A stretch of 64,000 nt of DNA from Phoronis australis (taxonomy: Eukaryota; Phoronida; Phoronidae): NCBI GenBank assembly GCA_002633005.1, contig NMRA01000200.1:528527-592526 (forward strand), in the 5' to 3' direction. The translations under genes were made by a program, and so were the position numbers. A model generated the notes under the pieces. It had not been told where the DNA came from and made no database searches. It saw nothing but the letters and a program-made list of their open reading frames with translations. Shown one piece after another: positions 1 through 19,870 of this stretch; the stretch's first letter is position 1; every line of letters starts with the position of its first letter.

Positions 1-125
1 CATTAAATAATTATTTGCGGCGTAAAGTAACCCCTCTAAATAATTACTTAATGCTCTAATAAAAATTAGCTTTCGCACGTAATTTAACGACGAAACGTTT
101 ACCCATTTGGCAAATGAGAGACTGG
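1..125 (+). repeat. Left copy of a flanking repeat beside the Merlin relic
   Basis: This stretch is rich in the phrase AATAATTACTT and runs into CGCACGTAATTTAACG and then ACCCATTTGGCAAA. The same order (CCTCTAAATAATTACTT, then ACGTAAT, then CACCCATTTTGACAAA) recurs in direct orientation at about 2156-2229, so the two copies bracket about 2 kb that contains the transposase relic. The first 25 bases also resemble the inverse of the right-hand array. The window begins inside it, so its true left end is unknown. Confidence 0.55.
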
Positions 126-884
126 CGAAAAACTTCTTCTCCATGTTGAAAGTCATTGCAGTTATTCTGCATTTGCCTCCTTGCGGGTTCATAACCCAAA
201 CCCCAGTTGCTATTAAACTTCTGGGTATGCCACTGGCAGTGATCGTTATGGATTCGACCTTCGAATCATCTCCGGACGCAGATCACATGCGCCCAATTTG
301 TTCTTATCATAGGCTGGTGGGGATGGGCCTGTTCAGTGTATATGCGCATGTCTTAAAAAGGCAAAATGTTCTTTTTGGAGTACTTTTCAATTAGTTACTT
401 AATTTTAAATTGAAAGCACTTATTCATAGTCAATATTGTACCGTTTTGTAAAAGTTATGTCAACCTGGCTCCACGCACTTACTCCTTAGTTTTATTCAAG
501 TGTATCATGCACAGGTGCAGGAGTCTAAATGCACGCGTATACGGTATAGATCATACGTAAATTAAGCTATAACTGATACAATGAGAAATTGAAGTTCTCA
601 AGGGTAAAAACAAAGTAAAACCATGGTCAAAGTACGGACACTGTAAGACAAAGGGTGCACATACACTGACTACTGATAAATTGTTCACATTTGTTACAAT
701 TTGCCATTGCCACACTTAAGTTGGTTTTATATATGTGAAGTATTAAACTAAAAAATAAAACCAATGTTACTGGATGTAAAATGCGTCTATTCTAAACTGA
801 TCAATAGGGCCGACTGGCCACACAAGTACATGCCCACTGCAGACCTCTGTCATTACACAACTACTGATAAACTACACTTGTCAC

Positions 885-1800
885 TTGCTTTCACATATCA
901 TGATGTCATTGGACGATATCTTTGCGTGGACTCACGATTATGCTTCAACGATCGTCCTTCTTAGACACCATCAGGTTATTTGTCGCCAGCCTCCCAACTG
1001 CAACCAGTGCTCTCGTGCCATGTCGGAGATTAAATGTACTGGGGAATCCATCTGGAGGTTCCCAAGCCAAAAGTCGGTGAAGGTATCAGTTCGAGATGGC
1101 TCCTACTGGTTCAGTTCGCGATTAAAGTTATAATAGCTGGTGCATCTTTGCTGGACATGATCGTATTTGCACCCAGTCCACTTTGCGGCGGAGATGCTCG
1201 ATATAGACAGAACAACGGTGATGCAGTGGAATGGCTATCTCCATGGTGATGCAGTGGAATGGCTATCTCCATGACGTGTGTAATAACCACCTGGCCGCGA
1301 ATCCAAGACAGGTCGGCGGTCCTTGAATCGTAGTACGAATCGACGTGTCTTTTATGGCGTGCAGAAAGAATAACGTCTGTACCCGAAGGGTGGGTGTTTG
1401 GGGGCTATTGCCCTTTCCCAGAGTTTCGTATTTTTAGAATTTGTTCTTGATCGTTTTGCTCAGACACTGCTTCCAATCATACAGCGTTGCATAGCACCGG
1501 GGTCCATCATGCACTCAGACGCGGCCTACTATGGCATAGTAAACCTTCCGGTGAATCCTCCATATCAAAACCAGACCGTCAATCACAATCAGAACTTTGT
1601 TGATCTGATCACAGGTGCCCACACTAATCACGTGGAATGCTTTTGGAAGAACGCAAAACGCAGGTTCAAGGCAATGTGTGGGTCAAATGACAACAAGCTA
1701 GAAGAATATCTAGACAAATTTATGTGGCGGCAGCACTATTGAAGAACAGCCAAAGACGCCTTCAACAACATGCTGTTGCACTTATCTCAATGGCTGCAGT
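885..1800 (+). pseudogene. Merlin-type (ISXO2-like) DNA transposase relic
   Basis: Fragments of one transposase appear in order but in changing frames. First comes a zinc-ribbon-like stretch (CRQPPNCNQCSRAM) followed by SVRDGSYWFSS near 885-1125. A middle piece reads HLAANPRQVGGP near 1288-1323, and a C-terminal block at about 1465-1800 has LLPIIQRCIAPGS, then MHSDAAYYGI, NHNQNFVD, HTNHVECFWKNAKRRFK and EEYLDKFMWRQHY. The HSD aspartate and the H-N-VE-FW-K block are typical of the DDE domain of ISXO2/IS1595-like transposases, the family behind animal Merlin elements. At least two frame changes, an in-frame stop and a 28-bp internal duplication rule out activity. Family assignment is confident; the element ends are not resolved. 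Confidence 0.8.
1217..1272 (+). repeat. 28-bp perfect tandem duplication inside the transposase relic
   Basis: The unit starting GGTGATGCAGTGGAATGG occurs twice with no spacer and no mismatch (1217-1244 and 1245-1272). The second copy continues into the HLAANPRQ coding block. As 28 is not a multiple of three, it shifts the frame and is one of the lesions of the Merlin relic. Confidence 0.9.
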
Positions 1801-2084
1801 ATCAAGAGCCTTGAGTGGTACTGAGTGATATCTCCAACGGCCCATTTAAGGGCCACCCACATTTTCCAATTGGACTGTTTCACTTACCAAACTTACCAGA
1901 ATTTAAAATACAATCATGTGATCATTACATAAACCAAAAAATGATTATGGCAGTATGTTAGACCAACAATGACAGTAATGACGACAACATCAGCAATGTA
2001 AAGGATGAGTGATAACAACGGTGGCCATAGCGGGGATGATGATGTTTGAGACGCTACACGATATAGACCTACTTAACGCTTTAA
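1801..2084. other. No gene seen
   Basis: AT-rich spacer between the transposase relic and the right-hand repeat array. It has runs of GATGA and GACAA-like triplets but no coding signal. Confidence 0.6.
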
Positions 2085-2230
2085 AAAGTTGCTTTACGCC
2101 TTGAATAATTACTTTACGTCGCAGATAATTACTTTAAGCCACAGATAATTACTTTACACCTCTAAATAATTACTTTACACCACTAACAAGAATTATCTTA
2201 CACACGTAATGTTCACCCATTTTGACAAAC
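2085..2230 (+). repeat. Right flanking array of about 21-nt ATAATTACTTTAC units
   Basis: Four head-to-tail units of 20-21 nt share ATAATTACTTTA and differ in their tails (CGTCGCAG, AGCCACAG, CACCTCTA, CACCACTA). After the array comes a segment matching the window's first 125 bases (ACGTAAT, then CACCCATTTTGACAAA). The transposase relic is therefore bracketed by copies of one repeat. It may be the terminus of the element or a separate host repeat into which Merlin inserted. Confidence 0.65.
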
Positions 2231-3304
2231 TATAGATGTCGGTACGTGTTTCATGGAAGACGATAATGACACATGACAATGACAGATACAATGGTGAGAG
2301 AGACAACGAAGGTGATGACGAGAGCAGACATAACTATGTTTAGTAACAATGACGTTAATAACTGATGACATTGATCAATGACGTTGACTGATGAAAAAGG
2401 AACAGCATGTGTTGTAGCAGATCGCCAATAGATTGCGATAGGTATAATAAGTTCCCTGAAATGGCTGCCGATTTCACAATCTGCTTGGCTAAAGTGGACC
2501 AACTTCGGAATAGTATAGTTATGAAGTGGAGTAATTGAGGGTCATGAAGTGGATATGTGTGGATAGCCAGATGTCTGAGGAATGTAACAATATCAAAATC
2601 ATTTATGTAGACCCACATTTAGTGGATTTATTTTGAATAAGTTAGAGTCCATTATATCTGACTAGTGCCCAAAAACGCCATGCGTACTAACTACTTTGAC
2701 ACACACGCGAGTCGGTTAAAGAATTATCCGATGAGTTACGGATATACGGCAATTGCCGGTGTCATCATAGAAGGTTACGAAATGGTCTAGCTAAGTGTAA
2801 GGTTATCGATGCCGTGACTTTCCGTGAAAAAACGGCAATTTTCGTGTGTCAAAGTAGTTAGTGTGCTTGGGCTTTTTGGGAAGATTTTTGAGGTCCCGCA
2901 ATCAAAATTTTTCGAACAGTCCTTCATTCAGTTGCCCAAATCGGCAACTAGCCATTTTTATACTGCTCTCGCCATGGGATATGACATCAACCTATGTTGC
3001 GCCATCTAGTGTTTTCATTGCTTTTGTCTTTTTTCTTTGTTGCTTGCCTCCTTGTCTTCCAAACTTCATAAAAAATCGTGATGAGGTGTAAAGGGTGTGT
3101 TCCTGTTCAGGAGAGTATTTGACTTGTTTTGCACCTTCTAGAATGATCATCCCAGTTTTATATGCACTTTGTGAAATTGCATATCAATGCTCTTGTTTAC
3201 GGTACCCTGTTCACTAATTAACAGTGCAATTTGAAACAAAATACCAGAATTGTTTTCAATTTGTAGTTAATTTGCACTTCTGACTTACTTGACTTAAAAC
3301 CCTT
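2231..3304. other. No gene seen; one isolated CTCF-like motif
   Basis: No open frame here carries a recognisable domain. A GCGCCATCTAGTG motif at about 3000-3013 resembles the core motif that is dense in the large repeat family elsewhere in the window, but there is no other similarity to that family around it. Confidence 0.5.
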
Positions 3305-4600
3305 GCCACCCCGTGGTGGATAGGGCCTCTGTGACTGAACGCCATCAAATCCTGTTGTTCGCCATCTATCTTATTTGCTGCATGTTATATCCAGTTTCAC
3401 GAAGTTCGGCTTCCATTGTCCACCTCCACGTTTGGACTGGACTGCCTTGTCGACGACTTCCCTGCAGGTTCCAGGACGGGGCTTGTGTTGTGATGCTTTC
3501 GTCAGGTTTTCTGAGGGTGTGTCCAACCCATTTTTGCCGCTTTATCTGAGTCTACCCTCCCATGCCGAGTTTTTCGCCAAATCTCTTCATTTGTGATATC
3601 TGACCATTTAATCTGTAGGATTTGTCGCAGACATCTATTTACAAAGACCTGGACTCTATTAACCAATGTTTTTGTAAGTCTCCACGTCTCTGAACCTTAA
3701 AGAAGAACAGACATCACATTAGTGTTGAAGATTCTTAACTTTGCCTTGAGTGAGTAGGTCTTTGAGCGCCATACAGGCTTTAGCATAGCGTGTGCCTGAC
3801 GAGCTTTCTTGATGCGTGCTTTAATATCCTCTTCAGTTCCTCCACTTGTGCTAGCGACAGTCTCCCCAGATAAGTAAATTCTGAGACATTGTCAATCTCT
3901 TCACTATGCAGGATAACATTATTTACTTGTCTGCTATGTATACGCATCATATTAGTCTTCTTGGTATTGATGGACAGACCTAATCGTTTAGCAGTCTCTG
4001 ACAGTGCGGCTGTCCTTGTACACAAATCTTGGAAGCGGTGCGACAGAAGACATAAGTCATCTGCATACTCCAGGTCATCTAATCGTTTTGTAAATGTCCA
4101 TTGGATTCCTACTGGTTGGCCCGAAAAAACAACTCTGGTAACCCAGTCCAGTACTACTGGAAAGGAGAGAGAAGGCACCCTTGCCTAACTTCTGAATTAA
4201 GTGGGAATGGTTTAGTCAGCTGATTTCATGCAACACCTGACATGTAAAGTCTTCATGAAGTTTTGTAACTAGTCTGACAATAGGTATACCATAGTGCCTC
4301 AGAATCTTCCAGGTAGCGTTTCGATCAATAATATCAAAAGCCTTACGAAAGTCTATAAAATTCATGTAGAGGGAGGAATTTCTCTCAATTGATTGTTCGA
4401 TTATGCAATCTGGTCTGTACTTGATGAAATCCTGCCTGTTCATCCCGAAGTCTGGTGTCTACTGCGTCCTTAATTCTGGTTAACAGGATCCTAGTGAAGA
4501 TTTTGCTGGGAATAGAGAGGAGAGTGATACCTCGCCAATTCTTAGTGTAAAAGTTTCCTTTCTTTGCCAAAGTTGTCATTTACAATTCTAATTACCATTT
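3305..4600 (-). pseudogene. 5'-truncated non-LTR retrotransposon, reverse transcriptase relic
   Basis: Read on the minus strand, successive frames give a reverse transcriptase. They show NWRGITLLSIPSKIF with RLRDEQAGF, then SLYMNFIDFRKAFD (motif A aspartate), RQGCLLS (motif B), the YADD catalytic box in LEYADDLCLLSH, and the following FTYLGRLS thumb region. Beyond 3780 the 3' end of the coding part continues in other frames with RSKTYSLKAKLRIFNTNV. The N-terminal endonuclease is missing, so the copy is 5'-truncated near 4600, as is common for elements made by target-primed reverse transcription. Frameshifts near 4440 and 4200 and several stops make it dead. I do not assign a clade. Confidence 0.85.
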
Positions 4601-4693
4601 TAAAAATGCATTTCTGGGCAAATTTAATTCATTGGAGTTGTCACCGTCTTCCAAAATATGTTGTTTCCAAAACGAAAAGTTAAGCAAATGGCA

Positions 4694-4926
4694 TGTGCAT
4701 GTGTCACAATGCCTATGTTTGAAATCTGTCTCTGTATGTGTCACAAGGCCACTGTTTGAAGTCTATCTCTGTATGTGTCACAATGCCTCTGTTTGAAATC
4801 TGTCTCTGTATGTGTCACAAGGCCACTGTTTGAAGTCTATCTCTGTATGTGTCACAAGGCCACTGTTTGAAGTCTATCTCAGTCTGTATGTGTCACAAGC
4901 CTACTGTTTGAAATCTGTCTCTGTAT
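4694..4926 (+). repeat. 37-bp minisatellite, about six copies
   Basis: The unit reads roughly TCTGTATGTGTCACAAGGCC then ACTGTTTGAAGTCTATC. The phase starts at 4731 and 4768 show a 37-bp period. Two unit versions alternate (CACAATGCCTCTG/AAATCTG and CACAAGGCCACTG/AAGTCTA), hinting at an older dimeric unit. The array stops where the foldback element begins. Confidence 0.85.
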
Positions 4927-4931
4927 GTGTT

Positions 4932-6149
4932 CACGGGTGAGAAAAAACATGACCGCTGGTCCTCTAAATCGGACCAACTCACCCAAAACAGGACTGACGC
5001 ACCTAAAAACATGACCGCCCCACTACAAAACAGGACCGCTGGGGACTGAGTAGTTAAGGCTTTTGTGTGATACTGCGGGTTATGACGTAACCGGTCAGAT
5101 AGCTGTGTAAAGACTATCGCCAAAATAAAGCTTGACAGCTTAGCGTTATTGAGCTCCGTTACATCCCCGAAATTTCCCACATCCCGGGTAGTTCTGCTCG
5201 TCACCTCGTCGTGAAACTTACATCAACTTGTAGTAGAGCGCGCGACCAGCGCAGGCACATGCAAAATGTAGGCGTCAACCAACTCTCACCTTGCAGGTTG
5301 CAACCGCTTGAGTGAAAAACAATCTATGAACTATTGTAACAATAAGTCTGTCGCGCTCGTGACATGTGCACGCGCCATTTCCTCAGAAAAATTTTGCCAG
5401 GGGGAAAAGGAACCGGCCAATGTAAGCTGACTTAAGAGAACGCAGAATAACGACAGAACAACAATTTTTCTCGAGCGCCGATGAAATAATTTAGTTTACT
5501 CAAGGAAGAGTGTCGTTAATAACACAAATTCGCCGGGTGAAGATTTTACCAGTTTTTTACCCACATCGGCACAAAGTTGTATATTTAGTATACAGCTTGG
5601 CCGCACAAAGGCAGCTAGTATGATGCTTCACACGAGAACCAGAACGCCCGTTTTTTACTTGACTAACTTTAAACGTCAAATTGGAGAAAATGATTTTCAT
5701 TTTGTTCTAAAACTTACGCAGTGGATAAAATTCTAATTATTTAGCTCAAAAGCGTACAACGTGGTTGTTTTGTACTGTTAGATTTATTAAATGTTGACCT
5801 TTCAACTGTTTATAGGTCACATACCGCAGCCGGGAGCCTGGAGATGAGTAAAACTCAAAAGTACCGCGTATTACAAAGCGAAGTGTCCTCTGTTGTGCAC
5901 AAAAGATTTCGGTGGATTAGTCGGCACAAGACCTGCATATGCATACGTATATAGCCCCATTGTATGATCTGTGTAGGCCTAACGGTAATAAATCTTAGTT
6001 ATTGCGGTTTTAGTCCCCGGCGGTCCTGTTTTGTGGTGGGGCGGTCATGTTTTTAGGTGTGTCAGTCCCATTTTCTGGTGCGGCAGTCTCATTTGATCCC
6101 CGGAGGTCCTGTTTAGAGGACCGGCGGTCATGTTGTTTCTCACCCGTGG
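4932..6149. mobile_element. Foldback element 2, 1.2 kb, arms of about 21-nt units
   Basis: Left arm 4932-5050 begins CACGGGTGAGAAA. The right arm 6011-6149 is its inverted complement and ends TTTCTCACCCGTG. Within each arm the sequence is a chain of degenerate units of about 21 nt such as ACATGACCGCCCCACCACAA and ACAGGACCGCCGGGGACTA. The right arm is longer than the left by about one unit. The internal 960 bp has no coding signal, so this is a non-autonomous element. Its architecture recalls foldback transposons with subrepeated termini, as described for sea-urchin TU and fly FB elements. The sequence itself I do not recognise. Confidence 0.85.
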
Positions 6150-6560
6150 TGTTGGAAGCCCAGTTTGAAGTCTGTTTCAGACTATCAATAAGGCAAAGTG
6201 ATGATGTAAGTAAATGATGACTAAATATTAGATTGCAGTCATAATTAACAAGGTATGTGTCATTTAAATGCCGAAGTTAAAAAAAAGGTACGGGTAATAG
6301 GGCGCTCTTCATTCTGGTATACAAATTTCCACTGTGATATGACTACAAATCAAGTTTCAATGGATTGAAAACGTGATATTCACTTGTTTTGTCATTTTTT
6401 ACCCACATCAGTTCCTATAGAGTTGGTTTTGATGTTCAGTCATAATCACAGCTAGCTTGCGGGCTACAGCACGAGAGATTATCTTGTTCTTTTGAGAGAA
6501 TACCTTTCGTTATATGGCCTTCTGCTGTGGACATGCTCAATGCACTGCTAATAGGTCCAT
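6150..6560. other. No gene seen
   Basis: Unique-looking AT-rich sequence between the foldback element and the MITE. No exon 1 candidate for the downstream gene was found here. Confidence 0.5.
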
Positions 6561-7055
6561 TTAAGGCCCTTTCATAATAGCGTCGATGTTTTGGGGAGTT
6601 GCAGTTAACTTCAGTCCTAAATTGAAGTTAACAGTGCCAGTTAACTTCGCAGTAAACAGGTGAATTTAACAGCGGAGTGTCGACGCTGCGGTGTGGTGTG
6701 AACAGTCAACTCCGATCTCATCGAAATTATCGCTAGGGGCCTCTGCTATTGTCAACAATTAAATGACAGTGTCATCGCTGATAGTTTTTTTGCTCAAATA
6801 ATCACCAATCGAAGTAAAAATAAGTATCATATCAATTAAAACAGGTAAATGTTCTCAAATTGTCACGTTAAAAAAATCTTAGCGCGCACAGGATGCATCA
6901 GCACTACCTTTTGATTACTTTGATGACGACAACATCACCTACGTTTATGTCGATGCCGTTAACTACGGAAGGTGGTATGAAGGATGCAAATAACTTTGCA
7001 GTTTACATCAACGTTCTTCTCATACCAGAGTTAAGTTAGTATGAAAGGACCTTAA
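6561..7055. mobile_element. MITE family 1, copy 1, with TTAA target duplication
   Basis: Ends are GGCCCTTTCAT at 6565 and ATGAAAGGACC ending 7051, each flanked by TTAA (6561-6564 and 7052-7055). Inside, GTTAACTTC-type phrases and GTCGACGCTGCGGTG match, in inverse order, the copy at 11311-11816. TTAA target duplications point to a piggyBac-like mobilising enzyme, though other groups cannot be excluded from one copy. No coding capacity. Confidence 0.85.
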
Positions 7056-7333
7056 AACAGTGTGGTCAACCAGGTGTTAAGTCTCATAGACATGGCATTG
7101 AATATCGTTAAGTGGCCAGCTTGTGTATAGTAATTCTCCATTCATTTTGTGCACTGGTCTCATTTTGCATACTATTAGGACTTGATTTTTGATATACGTT
7201 AGTATTCTGGATAGCTTCATGATATTTGTCAAGCTTTTCTGAGAAAAAAATTGAACAAAAACCAGAGGGTTTATGACCGTATCAGTCCATGTCACAAAGG
7301 CATACTAACTCTTCTGTTAATACTTCTTTTCAG

Positions 7334-17155
<9,822 letters not shown>

Positions 17156-18095
17156 ATAACAAATGCTGGACAACAGGTGTATATGTCATGTGGCATCTTC
17201 CATTTTGGACAATGACAGAGATGAAAAAGCTCACTGTTGGTTATGCCTCATGTCTTATGGTTATAGTGCACATATTTAGGCCTATGTGGCTTTGTGTGAA
17301 TCTGTGACTGTCTCTCATGACATGTTACTCCATTCAAATTCTTTGGGGTTATTAATATCACTCTGAATCACTCTGAATCACTCTGATAAGAGGTTGTGTA
17401 CTCAAGTCTAGTTGCCCCAGTGTGTTGCTCAAGCAGGTTACAGAATAGAAGTAAGAACATAACAACTAAGGAATAGCAGCTTCTTCTCTGACTTGTAGTT
17501 TACAGATTTTTGCCATTCAAACAATGAAAAAGTTCCAATTTTCGATGATGAATTTAGTTCTATAGTCAACAGTATCTAAATTTGACTGGAACGCATACTG
17601 TCATGAATGGGCAGTGGTTATCACTGACACTAATCTCTGTTTCCTTATCCCCAAACTAAAGAAGCCGATCATACAAGTCCAGGCGCTGTGGCCAGTTGCT
17701 AGTGTAATCCCAACTGGTAAGATGCATTTCATAATTGCTGGTTGGGAAATGAGATGTAGCACCTGATGTGGAATTAGATGCATTCGTTTATTATAAAATG
17801 CATGAGCCAAGGAGCAAGCTTTTGACTTATTCATTACAAAATGGTAGACGTGTATTCGGCTTAGCGCTACCTATAAAATGATACCAATTGCTCAGTTTAA
17901 AACATGCACACATACACAGGAGAGCCACCTTAGGATACAAGTGAAGCTTAGGTGGATGCACCAGGTCCAATAAGTGACACGTAAAATGACAATTATTCTA
18001 TCCGAGGTTAGACCACTTTCCACTATAAATCTTGTCTCATCTTTTACTGTCCTAGATGAGACAGTTTGTAATTCCTTAAGACTGCTCAGTGCATA
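17156..18095. other. NSUN5 downstream region, no gene seen
   Basis: Probably 3' UTR then intergenic. It holds a 10-bp repeat ATCACTCTGA in three copies at 17358-17387 and no convincing coding exon. Confidence 0.5.
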
Positions 18096-18602
18096 ACATG
18101 ATATCCCACGATGAGCCAACTTGTGGAGCCTATATCAAGCAATAACGATGATATCCCTCGATGACCCAACTTGTAGAGCCTATATTAAGCAATAACGATG
18201 ATATCCCATGAATATTAAGCAATAACGATGATATCCCATGATGAGCCAACTTGTGGAGCCTATATCAAGCAATAATGATGATATCCCATGATGAGCCAAC
18301 TTGTGGAGCCTATATCAAGCAAAAACGATGATATCCCATGATGAGCCAACTTGTGGAGCCTATATCAAGCAATAACGATGATATCCCTCGATGACCCAAC
18401 TTGTAGAGCCTATATTAAGCAATAACGATGATATCCCATGAATATTAAGCAATAACGATGATATCCCATGATGAGCCAACTTGTGGAGCCTATATCAAGC
18501 AATAATGATGATATCCCATGATAAGCCAACTTGTGGAGCCTATATCAAGCAAAAACGATGATATCCCATGATGAGCCAACTTGTGGAGCCTATATCAAAC
18601 AA
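18096..18602 (+). repeat. 50-bp minisatellite with a 230-bp higher-order unit
   Basis: Monomer of 50 bp (GATGATATCCCATGATGAGC, then CAACTTGTGGAGCCTATATC, then AAGCAATAAC). Variant monomers (CCTCGATGACCCAAC with TTGTAGAGCC) recur at about 18156 and 18386, exactly 230 bp apart, each followed by a shortened 30-bp unit ending AATATTAAGC. The higher-order unit is therefore four full monomers plus one partial one, and it is present about twice. Confidence 0.93.
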
Positions 18603-19589
18603 TGGCAAAATGTCATTTTTTTCGAAGCCCTGAAATTCCCTCCCATCTGACTAAGGAACAATTTGAAACCAATTCCACCAGTAAGTGGTCTAAATAAAAA
18701 GTCTTGTTTATGTTGAAAGGCAGGTTTATAACCACTTAAGCAATTAGTTTCTGGAAAAATGCATAATGTTCAGGTATGGGTGCATGGGCCTAAATACCGG
18801 CAAATAGGGTAATGTACTTTCAGATCAGGACTTTGTCATTGTTATTCCTTACATTTTATTGACATTGATTTGTGCTTTAAGGGATGGAAATATGAGTTTT
18901 ATTTCGGCAAAAAGGAATAGATGCTATTGCACTGCAGTGGAGGTCACTGCTCAGAAATGATTGAAATGGTGTACAATTATTGGGTGTAAAATTTTGGTGT
19001 TTAACTTTCACCAATGTCAACATGTTGTTTTTAAACCCAATGATAGGATGCTGGTAAAGACAAGAGTATAGGGATTTGCCAAAATTTCAATATGCAACAT
19101 GAAATGGCTTTCTGTTGACCAACTTGTAGCTGCCGATTCTGTAACTTCTACTTAATTGACTGGACTCAACTCGACTGAATCATACTAGCTGGTGCCTGGA
19201 TATTTATAATCTCTTGCAACTCTGTTTTGTATTTTTTCAAGTCAAGTACATTCTAGAACTTTCCGAATCTACCCAATCATTCTGCAGACATATAGTAGGC
19301 TCTATGTAAATCACTAATATACTGGAAAGTTTCAGAATGTTCTCTACTATTCTGTTGTTAACTAATTACATCATCACTAGCTTGACCTCATAGATCATGT
19401 CAGTCAAGTGCTATCTGAAGGACACGCTCAGACACAAAAAGCCCCCACTGATTGTTTTTCATAAACCTTCTGGGGCTAACTTAGCCTTTTTTAGTCCTCC
19501 AGTTAATCTTTTTTCTTAGCATTGTACTTTGCAGAGTTTCACCACTATGCGCTGCTTCACTATCATAAACGCACCAGTCGTCTACTCAA
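18603..19589. other. No gene seen
   Basis: AT-rich intergenic sequence with no recognisable domain or repeat. Confidence 0.5.
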
Positions 19590-19870
19590 AGTTCTTTTGT
19601 GAGTGTATGCGTGCATCCAGGGGGAGGGGCTCGTTTGAGCCCCCCGTTTGGCGAAGTGGGCAAAAACATCGGCCTCAAAGAAACAAAAACTCCGAAAAAA
19701 GTAGAAAGACAAAAGTCCACAAAATTGCAGCAACTACCAAAATTCCGCAAATGCGCAAATGCGCAATTCGTAGCTCTGGACGGACCCGTGAATCTTATTA
19801 AAAAGTCCACATTCTCAAAAATTCGAGCCTCCCCATTTTTAGGCTGGGTGTGCGCATGGAGTGTCCTTAT
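19590..19870. mobile_element. MITE family 3, copy 1
   Basis: Ends resemble inverted TGCGCACACCC (right end GGCTGGGTGTGCGCATGGA; left GTGCATCCAGGGGGAGGGGC). The body carries AAGTGGGCAAAAACATC, CCTCAAAGAAACAAAAAC, AGACAAAAGTCCAC and AAAAATTCGAGCC, shared in the same order with 27060-27330. Non-coding, although open frames on both strands cross it by chance. Confidence 0.75.

Noticed and set aside
2732-2791. Short plus-strand frame starting ATGAGTTACGGATATACG as a possible NSUN5 first exon
   Set aside because: Only a loose likeness to the family N-terminus, ends in a stop before any good donor, and lies 4.5 kb away across transposons.
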